Origin: Mactra quadrangularis
Taxonomy: Eukaryota > Mollusca > Bivalvia > Venerida > Mactridae
Assembly (NCBI GenBank): GCA_025267735.1
Contig: CM046311.1
Location: 30,299,399 to 30,363,398, forward strand
Direction: 5' to 3'
DNA: 64,000 nucleotides
Shown: positions 30,752 through 41,265 of the stretch, in pieces
How positions within the stretch are numbered: position 1 is the first letter of the stretch
Layout: each line of letters starts with the position of its first letter
The notes under the pieces: generated by a model
Databases searched by the model: none
Seen by the model: only the letters and a program-made list of their open reading frames with translations
What the model was told of the DNA's origin: nothing
Translations under genes and position numbers: made by a program

Positions 30752-33700
30752 TTATTGCAAGTCATCAGCATCCTGAGCTTCTACAAGGATCTGATGTATT
30801 TTCAACTTTGCAACCCTTCTTTGCTTCTTGTCTTTGATGAAACTGAATTCGTGTGACATGAATTTTCCGAACATCAGATCATCTTCAGAGAGAGATCTTT
30901 CTGAGTTAACTAACACAGTCTTCTCAGTCTGAACATACTTGTCATCAAATGTAGTTTGGCCTAAGTCTCTCACCGGTGTTAGATTTTCGTCCTTCTCACT
31001 TTCTGGTACACTCTTACAACTATTCCTGCCCTTAACATTACTATCTCCACTACTTTCCCAAACATTGATGCTAGCGCAATTGTCATGAATATCCCTATTC
31101 TCAGCAGATACTTTCTTTACCTTTACTGGTGCCATTACAGGAGCAGGCATTGTCCTCTTTCTTATTGTACGAGCAAGTTGCAACGACTGCTCAGACGGAT
31201 TGTCTATCAACGTGTCAGATACAGAATGGTTGTTCTTATCAATGTTCACTATGTTATTATTGCCATCGGTATCTTCCTTTTCCGACGTTTCTTCATCACC
31301 CACAACTATCTCTGGATCGCTATCCCATTCCGAACTACTCTCGCTTTCACTCGTGTCTCCTTCTTTACTGGTGGATGGCATTTCTTGCAAACTTTTACCT
31401 TTCTTATCTACGTGAGCCCGTTTCTTGTGCTGGTTCATGTATGCTTGCTTCTTGAACAATGCGCCACATTCATCACACTTAAACCTTGAAGCAGTGCATA
31501 ATGTCACATGCTCCCCAAAATTCTGATGTACGTCTATAGCATCCTTGCAGATTGGACATATGGTTGAGGTAACTTTCCTTGGGGTATGCTTGGTCTTTGC
31601 CATACTGAAAATAGAGCAAACAAAGTCTTGTAAATATAAGGGTTTCTTAATAGTTCTGCCATATCTGTTGGTTACAACTTCCTCATCATCATCCACATTA
31701 TCATTATCACTCATAACTACATCTTCAAGACATGTGTCTTGAGTTTCGCCATCATACATTATATCGGTAGCGACAGGCTCAACATGTTCGATTTTATCAT
31801 CTTTCTGAAACAGATTTTGGTCTTTCAACTTTCTTATACGATTGACATGTATTATTTGTGGTTGACCAGTTCGACCACACGTAACCTTATACAGAACATC
31901 AGATAACTTAGCTACAACTTCGTAAGGCCCTCGCCAAAATGACGTAAATTTGGACGAGCATCCAACTTTTTTTACAGGAAAATAGACAAGAACTTTGTCA
32001 CCAGGCTTAAAAGTCTCATAACATATCTTAGCATCATGATACCTTTTCTGTTTCTGAATAGATTTATCTGTATGATTTCTTACCAAATTATGAGCTAATT
32101 CCAGCCGTTCCTGTAGCTCCCATACCCACTGTGTATGTGGTATTTGTTTTACGACATTTGGTAACCCGACTGCTATATCCAATGGGGTGGATGTTTCTCT
32201 ACCTAACATAAGTAAGTTTGGACTCATACCTGTTGTTTCATGTTCTGTAGCCCTATAAGCCATCATAACATATGGAAGTTGGTCATCCCAGTCTTGCTGA
32301 TTTTCTTTGACATACATACTTAACATAGTAGCTAAGGTTTTATTGAACCGTTCCACCATACCGTCAGACTGGGGATGATATGGTGTGGTCCTAGTTTTCT
32401 GAATGTGTAATAAATTACAAACCTCGGTAAATAGTTCGCTTTCAAACTGTCTCCCTTGGTCAGAATGAATGATCTGTGGTACTCCAAAACGACAAATCAA
32501 TTCTTCCACAAGAATTTTTGCGACGGTTCTGGCTTCCATGTTTATCATTGGGAAAGATTCCGTCCACTTCGTGAAGTAATCGGCAACAACCAGGATGTAT
32601 TTATTGCCTTTTTCAGTACGTGGCAATTCGCCGAGTATATCTATGGCAATCCGCTCGAATGGATAACCAGATCTCACTACTTGCATTGGCGCTTTATAAC
32701 TTGGGATGGGGCCCTTTCTTTTCAGACAAGATTCACAGCCCGATATATACGTTCGGACATCATGTTGAAGTCCCGGCCAGTAATATTTTTGTCTAATTTT
32801 ACTCAAAGTTTTAGTTACGCCAAGGTGTCCTGAAGCTGGAATATCATGGGAATACTTGAGGATTTTTCTCCGCAATTGCATTGGAACTATCACTTGCCAC
32901 GACACAATGTTTGTACCAAGAACGTCCCATCTTCGAACGACTAAGTCATCCCTAATTTCCAATCTGTTCCATTGACTCCAAAGAGACTTCAAATAGTTAC
33001 TCTCACTACCAATAGTGTTATAACTCGGTCTCTCATTCTTATTTAACCAAGATTTGACAAGAGATATATCATGGTTATCATCCTGGGCTTCCTTTATGGA
33101 CATGTCCGTTAACCCATTTAACGATTCTTCTGGGGATTTTAATTCAAGGTGGAGTATTTGACTATTGAGATTTGACCCCTCATTTGGAATTCGACTCATA
33201 CCATCAGCATTACCGTGCAATCTCCCAGGCCTGTGTTCTACACTAAAATCGTATGCTGACAAAACTTCTAACCATCTGGCAATTTGGCCTTCAGGATTTT
33301 TAAACTGCATCAGCCAACGGAGGGAACCATGATCAGTTCGGATGGTAAACTTCTTACCATACAAGTAATGCCGAAAATGTTTAACAAAATGAACCAATGC
33401 CAATAGCTCTTTTCTGGTTACACAATACTTTCGTTCGGCTTTCGTTAAAGTACGACTGGCATATGCAATAACATGCTCTTTATTATCAACCTTTTGCGAC
33501 AGAACCGCGCCTATTGCGAGATCACTTGCATCCGTATCCAAGATAAAAGGTACGTCAAAATCTGGATGAGCTACAACTGGAGCTTGTGTCAAAAGTTGTT
33601 TTAATTTATTGAAAGCGTATGTGCATTTGTCGGTCCAGACGAATTTCTTACCTTTCTCGGTCAACTGATGCAATGGCTTTGCAACTTCTGAAAAGTTACA

Positions 33701-36574
33701 AATAAACTTACGGTAATAACTAGCTAAACCTAAAAATGAACGAATTTCTTTGACATTATTTGGGACAGGCCAATCTTGTACGCACTTAATTTTCTTTGGA
33801 TCCGTTTTTATACCACCAGAAGAAATAATATGACCGAGAAATTCTACCTCTTTCTTGAATAATTGACATTTTCTGGGCTTTAGCTTGAGATTAGCTTCCT
33901 CTAATCGATCAAATATAACACAGAGATTCTGTATCATTTCTTCAAAAGTTTTTGCTATGACGATTGTGTCGTCTAGATAAATTAAACAAATTTGCCAGTG
34001 TAATCCAGCAAGAACTGTCTCCATTAATCTCTCAAACGTTGCCGGTGCGTTGCAAAGACCAAATGGCATAACTTCGAATTGAAATAAACCTTTTCGTGTT
34101 GCAAAGGCGGTCTTAGCTTGGTCATTCTCGTCTATTTCAACCTGCCAATATCCAGAACTTAGGTCTAAAGATGAGAACAAATTTGCACCTGAAAGTTGGT
34201 CAAGAGATTCATCGATTCGTGGCAACGGGTATGCATCTTTGATTGTTTTAGCATTCAACTGTCTGTAGTCCACACAGAACCTATATGAACCATCCTTCTT
34301 TTTAACCATAACTACAGGACTTGCCCATGGACTTACAGAGGGTTTGATAATTCCATTATCAAGCATATCATCAATTTGATTATTCACTTCGTTGTTCATA
34401 TGTTCAGGTATACGTCTAATTGGTTGTTTAATCGGTCGAGAATCTCCAGTTAATATTTGATGTCGTATGACTCCGGTCCTGCCTATATCACAATCATTTG
34501 TTGAAAAGATATGTGAATATTTGGACATCATTTTTGCTACGTCTCGAACCTGTGTATGATCCATTCCTGTAACTGTGTTCTCAAATAACTCCTGCATATG
34601 AGATGGAACTTGTTCTACACATGTCGATTTCTCCTTTCTTCCAGTCCCAACAAGATCAACTGGACAGAGAGTTGCTAAATTTGTACCAGGATATATTACT
34701 TGAGGAATTTCTGAGGTATTCATTACGCGGAGCGGTATCTGTCTATCTATTTGTACAACACATTTTGCCACCAGACCTTGCTCTCGAGACAATATTCGCT
34801 CACTCGATTCAGTCATGTATAGGCCCTTAGCAAAATTTTCAGCTGTGACTTTACCCTCAGTTATTATTTCAGATCTTGGAGGTACCTCCACTCTTTCGGC
34901 AGCAGCAACTCTATAGCAGCCAATCTTGCCCTCACAGTTTAACTGAATTCTTTCTGTTCCCATTACCAATTCTCGTTTAGCAACATCTACTATAATGTTC
35001 ATCTGCGTCATGACGTCTAATCCGCATATAACATCAATATCGATATCTGCTACTATGACATCTACGTTACTTTTCTGACCACCTAATGATACGGTGACAA
35101 CTGTTTTCCCTTTCACATTTAATGGAGTTCCAGAAGCAGATACGATATCTGACTCGAAAAGTTCAAGCTTAACCGGTTGCTGTAAGGAGTCAATAAACTT
35201 AGAAGATATAACTGTCAAAGTTGCACCAGTATCAACCAAGCAGTTGGTGACAACACCATTAATTTCTGCATCAACGAACAGACCAGATCCCGAATTACCC
35301 GATGAGTTAACATTTGGTGAAGATGATAGATTATGGTTTGACCTTTGTTGTCTGTTTCGACAGTCAATTTTCTTATGACCATATTTACCACACTCGTAAC
35401 ATTTTATCGAGAATTTATTCCCCGGCCTCCGTGGTTGGTAAATGGGACCTTTATTTTGGACGGGGGGAGTGTTGTAACTAGTCCTTTCATGATTTCCGTT
35501 ATTTACAGGATTCGGATTATTGTATTGTTTATCCATGTTTGACAAACATTGTTTCATTTCGGCTATAGAAGCTTTCATAAGCTGTAACTCGGCATCAATC
35601 ATAGGACTTGAAGTTTCAGCTGAAGATACAGCTCTCGTGTAGCCTTGTAAACCATTAGTTTGCTCGGCTCTTTGAAATGCTTCAAGTTCGACCGCATGGC
35701 GCAAGGCTTCATTTAGACTGGATGGTCGAGCTTGCTTTATTCTAAGTCTCATATCTGTACTAACTAATGAATCAATAAATTGTTCCATGGCTAAGGTTTC
35801 ACGAACATCGCTTGGAGCCGAAGGATAGGCAAGGTTAGTTAGCCGTCTAATATCTTGCCCCATTTCAGACAGTGTTTCAGTAGCACGCTGACGTCTATCA
35901 CGTAACTGAGCTCGATGCAATTCAGTTTGATTAGGCGGAGCAAATCGTTCTTCAAGTGCTTTGGATAACTGTTCGAAATTTTGTTTGTTATGGTTTAAAT
36001 TACCAAAGACACCCTGAGCCAGACCCCTTAAAGAGACAGCCAAGTACAACCCTTTTTGTGTTTCGTTCCAACCATTTATTTCACTACAGGCTTTAAAGTG
36101 AGCCTTGTAATCGAGCCATGAGCTCGTGCCATCAAAAGTTGCAGGCTTAATATATGATTTTGATTGTTTTGGACTTTCAGTACTTTGATTTTGTGAGGTG
36201 TCTGTTTTTGAAACTGCGGTCGGTAATTTAGCCGATTTTTGTCTTTTTGTCACAAATCTATCCCAGTTAGCTAGGGAAGTTTGCTTGGCTTCCGTCTTAT
36301 CATATTCTGAGTCTGAAGCTGGTGCATGTGGAGTGCTACATGCTTGTGGCGTGATATGCTCATGCTTAACAGACCCAACAGCCTGGTTTGAAAGATTCAA
36401 TTCTTTCATAGACGAATTGACTTGGTTTTGCAAAGTTTCTATTTCCAGCTTCAAATTTAATATCTTATTTTCATGCTTAAGTTGCTCTATGTAACTGGCA
36501 TATTCAGACATATCTTCTGTCGACCGTTGAGAGGCCATGGTGTGACTATGTGAGTTATAACTTTTCAAATACAA
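30752..36574 (-). CDS. Gag-pol polyprotein of the Ty3/Gypsy element, 1940 aa
   Basis: A single uninterrupted frame without the gag/pol frameshift common in this group. In order: a coiled-coil-like N-terminus and gag region; a zinc knuckle CYECGKYGHKKIDC at about 391-404; a protease with LVDTGA at about 444; reverse transcriptase with IYLDD at about 865; RNase H (DTDAS at about 1017); integrase with an HHCC zinc finger from about 1243 and a D-D-E core (first Asp in AIDILGEL, second in HSDQG at about 1370, Glu in MVERFN at about 1410); and a GPY-type module near 1550 (WRGPYEVV). A long tail follows, with two zinc-finger-like motifs at about 1672-1721, the second a canonical C2H2 (C-x2-C-x12-H-x4-H), then an acidic, Ser-rich end. 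A second ATG at 36538 has a much better context (CACCATGG) and is my preferred start; 36574 is the longest form. All catalytic residues I can check are intact, so activity is plausible. Confidence 0.95.
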   Translation of the reverse strand: MYLKSYNSHSHTMASQRSTEDMSEYASYIEQLKHENKILNLKLEIETLQNQVNSSMKELNLSNQAVGSVKHEHITPQACSTPHAPASDSEYDKTEAKQTSLANWDRFVTKRQKSAKLPTAVSKTDTSQNQSTESPKQSKSYIKPATFDGTSSWLDYKAHFKACSEINGWNETQKGLYLAVSLRGLAQGVFGNLNHNKQNFEQLSKALEERFAPPNQTELHRAQLRDRRQRATETLSEMGQDIRRLTNLAYPSAPSDVRETLAMEQFIDSLVSTDMRLRIKQARPSSLNEALRHAVELEAFQRAEQTNGLQGYTRAVSSAETSSPMIDAELQLMKASIAEMKQCLSNMDKQYNNPNPVNNGNHERTSYNTPPVQNKGPIYQPRRPGNKFSIKCYECGKYGHKKIDCRNRQQRSNHNLSSSPNVNSSGNSGSGLFVDAEINGVVTNCLVDTGATLTVISSKFIDSLQQPVKLELFESDIVSASGTPLNVKGKTVVTVSLGGQKSNVDVIVADIDIDVICGLDVMTQMNIIVDVAKRELVMGTERIQLNCEGKIGCYRVAAAERVEVPPRSEIITEGKVTAENFAKGLYMTESSERILSREQGLVAKCVVQIDRQIPLRVMNTSEIPQVIYPGTNLATLCPVDLVGTGRKEKSTCVEQVPSHMQELFENTVTGMDHTQVRDVAKMMSKYSHIFSTNDCDIGRTGVIRHQILTGDSRPIKQPIRRIPEHMNNEVNNQIDDMLDNGIIKPSVSPWASPVVMVKKKDGSYRFCVDYRQLNAKTIKDAYPLPRIDESLDQLSGANLFSSLDLSSGYWQVEIDENDQAKTAFATRKGLFQFEVMPFGLCNAPATFERLMETVLAGLHWQICLIYLDDTIVIAKTFEEMIQNLCVIFDRLEEANLKLKPRKCQLFKKEVEFLGHIISSGGIKTDPKKIKCVQDWPVPNNVKEIRSFLGLASYYRKFICNFSEVAKPLHQLTEKGKKFVWTDKCTYAFNKLKQLLTQAPVVAHPDFDVPFILDTDASDLAIGAVLSQKVDNKEHVIAYASRTLTKAERKYCVTRKELLALVHFVKHFRHYLYGKKFTIRTDHGSLRWLMQFKNPEGQIARWLEVLSAYDFSVEHRPGRLHGNADGMSRIPNEGSNLNSQILHLELKSPEESLNGLTDMSIKEAQDDNHDISLVKSWLNKNERPSYNTIGSESNYLKSLWSQWNRLEIRDDLVVRRWDVLGTNIVSWQVIVPMQLRRKILKYSHDIPASGHLGVTKTLSKIRQKYYWPGLQHDVRTYISGCESCLKRKGPIPSYKAPMQVVRSGYPFERIAIDILGELPRTEKGNKYILVVADYFTKWTESFPMINMEARTVAKILVEELICRFGVPQIIHSDQGRQFESELFTEVCNLLHIQKTRTTPYHPQSDGMVERFNKTLATMLSMYVKENQQDWDDQLPYVMMAYRATEHETTGMSPNLLMLGRETSTPLDIAVGLPNVVKQIPHTQWVWELQERLELAHNLVRNHTDKSIQKQKRYHDAKICYETFKPGDKVLVYFPVKKVGCSSKFTSFWRGPYEVVAKLSDVLYKVTCGRTGQPQIIHVNRIRKLKDQNLFQKDDKIEHVEPVATDIMYDGETQDTCLEDVVMSDNDNVDDDEEVVTNRYGRTIKKPLYLQDFVCSIFSMAKTKHTPRKVTSTICPICKDAIDVHQNFGEHVTLCTASRFKCDECGALFKKQAYMNQHKKRAHVDKKGKSLQEMPSTSKEGDTSESESSSEWDSDPEIVVGDEETSEKEDTDGNNNIVNIDKNNHSVSDTLIDNPSEQSLQLARTIRKRTMPAPVMAPVKVKKVSAENRDIHDNCASINVWESSGDSNVKGRNSCKSVPESEKDENLTPVRDLGQTTFDDKYVQTEKTVLVNSERSLSEDDLMFGKFMSHEFSFIKDKKQRRVAKLKIHQILVEAQDADDLQ

Positions 36575-36634
36575 AGACTCAAATATTTACAGAACTCACC
36601 TACCTGCAGTACAGTATATGTACTAGTGATGTAT

Positions 36635-36652
36635 CCCACCGCGCTGCCACCA
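36635..36652 (-). other. Primer-binding site
   Basis: The minus strand reads TGGTGGCAGCGCGGTGGG, 6 bases inside the 5' LTR. It starts TGG, as pairing to a tRNA CCA end needs. The tRNA is not identified. Confidence 0.6.
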
Positions 36653-36658
36653 AATTTT

Positions 36659-37518
36659 TGTAACGTGTACACCGTGCGTGTATCTAATCAGGTAGGTTTA
36701 TGAATGATATAAGTTGTAACTCACCCTCTTGTAGGGTCAGTCATAAAGACAGTATTATATAAGAATTTTCCTCGTCTTGCTTAGACTAATGATTGGACAT
36801 ATAAATGATACAAAATGATAGGATAGAACAAGAAATAATCACAGTTAATTACATATATACATATACGCTATCCACAGACACAACTTAATAGATCGAGCTC
36901 CAACTTCCTATGAAGTTACAACTTATAGGAGTTCCAACTCCAACATCAACAGTTTAGTTCCAACTTACGGACAAACCAGAGTTACAACAACGATCTCTCT
37001 TACACTGCGACCCGGTATTAGGGCTAACTTATCTATCACTCTCTTGGGCAAGCGCAATGCTTGAACAAGAACGCGAGTGGGTAGATTTGTAGCGCCAGGT
37101 ATACTGACAAAGTCCCAGATAATTAAGAGCGATGTTAACTCAACGACGAGTGAACCCAGACTGGCGATTTTTTACACGACTCGTCCTTATATACTGCTCT
37201 CCAGGACAATGGGGCGATTTGATTGGCTGGAAGAACTAAACGCTTACCTTACTCTCAGTTTAATAAGCGTCTATGATCAACGTCTTATGACCAATTTTCT
37301 GACTGGAAACAACATGCTCCATACAAAATACAACTTTAATCAATCTCAAATCTGAACTAAATATTTAAAACGGTCTAATTACCTCAAACCGGCGAGCTGA
37401 TTTCTACTTTAATATCTATAATAAACTGTCCGGCTTCTAGTCAATAGCGTATATTAATAAAGGGAAGCAACTCTTCGTAGATAGGCTAAAACTCAATCTA
37501 GACGGTATTTTCGTTACA
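36659..37518 (-). repeat. 5' LTR of the Ty3/Gypsy element, 860 bp
   Basis: Near-identical to the 3' LTR. A TATATAAGG box on the minus strand at 37185-37193 would give a U3 of about 330 bp. This LTR would drive gag-pol. Confidence 0.95.
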
Positions 37519-38258
37519 CTAGCAGCACACTCAAATCGATTCAAGTCAGCGCGTGTATCATTTAAATGCTCAGGTTCATTGTGAATATTTGCTCTTGATA
37601 AATCCAGGTCATTCAGATATTTCAAATCTGTTATTATTTTTGAATTGAAATATGGATTACAGGTCCTACTTATATTTGATGTCGCCAGGGGTGTTCCGGG
37701 CAGAGGGTTGCAATATTTCGAATTAATTGTTGAACCTGGTTTCCACACGTATTGAATTTCTTGTATTAAATGCTCTTCTAAATTTGGAACTTGTTCTGAC
37801 CCATTCAATGCTTGCATAAATTTATCAAAATTAAGCCTTATACAAAAAGACACGTCTAAATTGTCAACATATTCCAAACCTATCAAACTACCAGTATATG
37901 TATGCATAAAAATGTTGCAGTAAATACCAAAACTCTTTAACTTTTCTAATCTTTTATGTGCCATCTTTTCCAAATACATGTAGATATAATTTTCCATACC
38001 TTCAGAGTTTTCGGCTAATTGCAAATAGTTCACATAATTCCAACTTCGTGATTGAAACAGTACTTTATGATTTTTCAAATAATTATTGTCCAACATGAAA
38101 CCTTTTTGATTGACACGAAATATTCCATCAAAAATTTCCCCTGGTATATGTTTACATGTAAATGTCTTTTTTGATAAACTACACGTCGAGTTGACCGCGG
38201 TTACTATAATAACATTTAGAACAACTTGGAGAAGAAGAAAAGAAAGTACTTTACACAT
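37519..38258 (-). pseudogene. TLR locus 2, 5' half (signal peptide and first LRRs)
   Basis: About 246 codons are homologous to the N-termini of the intact receptors. There is a signal peptide from the ATG at 38258, the N-terminal cysteine cap with TFTCKHIPGEI, and diverged early LRRs up to the RADLNRFE segment. The frame then enters the 5' LTR and meets a stop at about 37437 after chance residues. Apart from the insertion I see no stop or frameshift in this half. The continuation is at 28811-29649. The promoter-side DNA still resembles that of locus 1, so a truncated secreted ectodomain might be made; that is inference. Confidence 0.85.
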
Positions 38259-38420
38259 TTTGGATATATTATGTCGTCAAAATCTTAGACAAAATTCATA
38301 AATCTAAAACGTATATACCTTGCTCGATTAATATTAAGACTGAGCGAATGTTTTATGAAGCGGTAGTTAAATGTTCTGAAACAACTATGTTGACCTTGAA
38401 TAGAGCGAAGATAACATCAA
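38259..38420 (-). promoter_or_regulatory. Conserved 5' flank of TLR locus 2
   Basis: Diverged version of the locus 1 flank. Shared words in the same order include AAAATCTTAGA, CTTGCTCGA, GCGAATGTTTTATGAA and AATGTTCTGAAAC. Confidence 0.45.
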
Positions 38421-39040
38421 AACTTGTGATCGATTGATATCAATATACAAATGTATAGAAATCCACCGTAGTACTAAACAATGAACGGTAGACGAATCGC
38501 TTTGCACCTCCGCTAACGTCACGTCATTTTACAGGACAAATTGTTAAAAGTTCATGTAGGAAACACGAACAGTACTCATGTTTATGTTATATATAGATTA
38601 TTTACAAACATATAATATCAAATCGAGGTACAAAAGGTCGTATTCTAGGTCATGCTTGTTTTTGTACTTTAAACAATGGACTTGCCCACTGAATAGGTGA
38701 ATAAGCTGATGCATGAACAGCATTTTACTGATTTGAATATACCATTTTGATAGTTAACATTTATTTTAAATAGTGTATATGCATATTGTAAATTTTATAT
38801 TATAATATGTTCATAAAATAAGAGAAAACTAAGTAACTGTGACATTGTAAAAATAGTTCACCCCTAAATATTAATGTGTAATGAAACTGGCTGTGTTTAC
38901 ATACGCAATGTTTACGTGGACGACCTGTATAAGTGCGTACAAAAAACAAAACGTGTTTTGGTAAACATTACAAATGAGACAATTCATGTCAGGGGTAGGA
39001 AGTATTGAAAATAAAATTTGTGTAATTCATTTTAACAAAA
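38421..39040. other. No gene seen
   Basis: AT-rich spacer upstream of TLR locus 2. Confidence 0.5.
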
Positions 39041-39282
39041 TTATAGTTCTATTACATTAACCTGTCACAACTTTAATAATTACACGGTCAGTGAATCTGT
39101 CATTTTTTACCCCTTTCGAACTTGTTATTTCCCCGAAATACAAAATCGTAGCATATATAGTTAGATTATCAATAATTAAGATGGATTTGTGGCTCAATGG
39201 TTAAAAAGAGGTTGAATAATAACACATTCAGTGACCGTGTAATTATTCAAGTTGTGACAGGTTAATGTAACAGAACTATAAC
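39041..39282. mobile_element. MITE with 60-bp TIRs
   Basis: TTATAGTTCTATTACATTAA at the left is inverted at the right (39223-39282), with about 5 mismatches over 60 bases. A TA pair next to both ends would fit a Tc1/mariner-type duplication, but it cannot be separated from the TIR. It shares an inner AATAATT(A/T)CACGGT-ACTGAATG segment with the MITE at 39996. Confidence 0.7.
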
Positions 39283-39995
39283 ATGGTTGATAAACCACCA
39301 CCACTTGGTAAATCATGCTTGTTATGGTAGAACGCTTTCCATTACACCAACAACTAAGACACAAGTAAAAATTATCACAATTGTTTATTTTAAAGTCATC
39401 CTGGGCATCCCTCTTCGTGGGTTAGTTCATTGTATTGTTTTTATAAACAGTGTTTTTTTTTTTGTTCGAACTATATGCAGACGATAGGTTCTTAATCACG
39501 ATTGTTTGATTTTGTATACCCAGTTGAGATAAGATGGCTTAAACAGTTGTATATTTTACTTGTAGATAAAATAATATCTCTGCCAATAAACACTTCATAC
39601 GCTTATAAATAGAACAACCGTGTGTTCGCTTTTTTAAACAATTTTTTAAGTTGTCCAATATAATATTGAGACATCTAGAGTTAAAATGAGTTATAACATT
39701 CTGAGTTTAAAAAGTCACAATACTCCTTAGTTTATATTTTCGTGTGCCAATATTGGGTCCTAAGATGTTTTTTTTTTTTCATTTAGGGTTCTATAATTGG
39801 CGGCGTCATTGTCACTTGCCAATATATGAACACATGCTCTCCATTATAAACGTCAAAATTAAAGCACCGATAAAATATTACATCAGTATTTTATTCAATT
39901 GAGGACAGTAATTTCTCCATATCTCAATGACACATAAAATCGTGAGTTTCCGTATGAGTGTATACGTTTATAAACGTGTTATTACATCCTATTGT
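39283..39995. other. No gene seen
   Basis: AT-rich DNA between two related MITEs; short frames (39287-39487, 39927-40151) have no domain. Confidence 0.5.
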
Positions 39996-40232
39996 TCGTT
40001 TTTTCTCAACTGTCAAAACATGAATAATTTCACGGTAAATGCGTTTGTTAAAATTATTGTCGTAATACCCTCATGTGTTTCCAAAAGTGTGTTTTATGAG
40101 TGTGCAAAGCTTCTTATGCCGTATGATAAGTTTTGGTCAAGCTATTTTTAATAACAATTAGGCTGTCAGTACAAAAACAATGCATTCAGTCACCGTGAAA
40201 TTATTCAAGCATTGACAGTTGAGAAAAAACGG
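39996..40232. mobile_element. MITE with about 45-bp TIRs, related to the one at 39041
   Basis: CGTTTTTTCTCAACTGTCAA at the left is inverted at about 40190-40232. The inner TIR part TGAATAATTTCACGGT matches the neighbour. Confidence 0.7.
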
Positions 40233-40573
40233 TCAATACGTGACTATGAACCAACTTAGTAAAAATGGCATCTTATTGTACAACAAATTTTGCACACATA
40301 AGTTTTGGGGCAAACACGTTAATCGCAACATTGCGACACAGTTTCAAAGTATTTATTCTTATGGAAACAAAATCAATTGTTAAGCACGTGTGCTTTGCCG
40401 AAAGCTTCCGGTAAAAAGCGTGAAAATCGACTGTAAATACTGAGTTTAATATATTCTTGCATAAAGGTCAAGCTCATGTTAATATTGTCGGACTATATAC
40501 GTATTTAAATTATTCTTATACGTGTGTCGAAGTTCACACAGTGATACTGTACAAAACATCACAATATTTATGT
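40233..40573. other. No gene seen
   Basis: AT-rich spacer. Confidence 0.4.
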
Positions 40574-40676
40574 ATGTGAAGACAGCAGTAACGTCAGTAC
40601 AGCAGTACAACAGTAAACCCTATCAGTAAGGATTTACTGTTGTACTGCTGTACTGATGTTACTGCTATCTTCACAT
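40574..40676. repeat. Long hairpin, 44-bp arms
   Basis: Arms 40574-40617 and 40633-40676 pair at 42 of 44 positions over a 15-base loop. The arms are built from CAGTA/GTACAG words. No duplication was found at the ends. Confidence 0.85.
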
Positions 40677-40964
40677 CAATATCTAGTGTTTTTCCTGATT
40701 TATGCAAATAATGTAAAAAAAAACGTATAAAATAAATGCAAAGCCGTAGATATTAAAATTAATCTAAAATCATTGACGTTTCCGTTTACTGTACTTTGCA
40801 GTTCAAAAAACACGGTAATCGGTATTTGACCCCAGAAAGAAGAAAACCCGTAAGTGTCCACGTGCATAAAAGTCGGAAAGGAGAATGGGGCATCTAATTT
40901 CGTATTGCCTATTACTTTGCAGATAAAGACATATATTTCAAGAGCAATCAATCTAGATCAATTG

Positions 40965-41265
40965 ATAATACACTCGTTTATTGATAGAAGGGCCATGGGT
41001 TCGATCTAGGATGAGGCACACTTTCGTGAAGTCCAGTCATAATATGATTTCTACGACCATTTACCTCCTGAAACTGTTTCTTAATGATGATACGATGATA
41101 CAAGGCACGTTTCAGTCTTTGACGAAAGTACGTATGTGCTATGAAACTAGTCAACAGCTAAGCCGTGAAATTTAGCCTTTCCAGGAACGGTAAGTAGGTT
41201 GACTGACCACCGTGAAATGACTTATACAATGTGTTGCTATGGCGTTGAATCCAACAACAAGTACA
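40965..41265 (+). mobile_element. SINE, family A, diverged
   Basis: Carries a decayed B box (GGGTTCGATCTAGG), CACTTTCGTGAAGTC, the GTCAACAGCTAAG body part and the GTTGCTATGGCGTTGAATCC tail. It lies about 400 bp upstream of the TLR at 41670. Confidence 0.75.

Larger units (their letters stand above)
29650..37518 (-). mobile_element. Complete Ty3/Gypsy LTR retrotransposon
   Basis: A 7.9-kb element inserted in the TLR gene, in the same orientation. The LTRs start TGTAACG and end GTTACA; the exact 4-mer CTAG flanks it at 29646-29649 and 37519-37522. It has a PBS, a PPT and an open gag-pol. The LTRs differ by two substitutions and one 7-bp indel, so it is young. Domain order (protease, RT, RNase H, integrase, GPY module) fits Ty3/Gypsy. 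No envelope frame is present, so it looks like an intracellular retrotransposon. Confidence 0.95.

Noticed and set aside
31085..36494. Plus-strand ORFs inside the gag-pol region
   Set aside because: All are antisense shadows of the strongly supported gag-pol frame.
29650..37518. Envelope gene (infectious errantivirus)
   Set aside because: After integrase there is only a zinc-finger and acidic tail in the same frame; no signal peptide or membrane segment follows.
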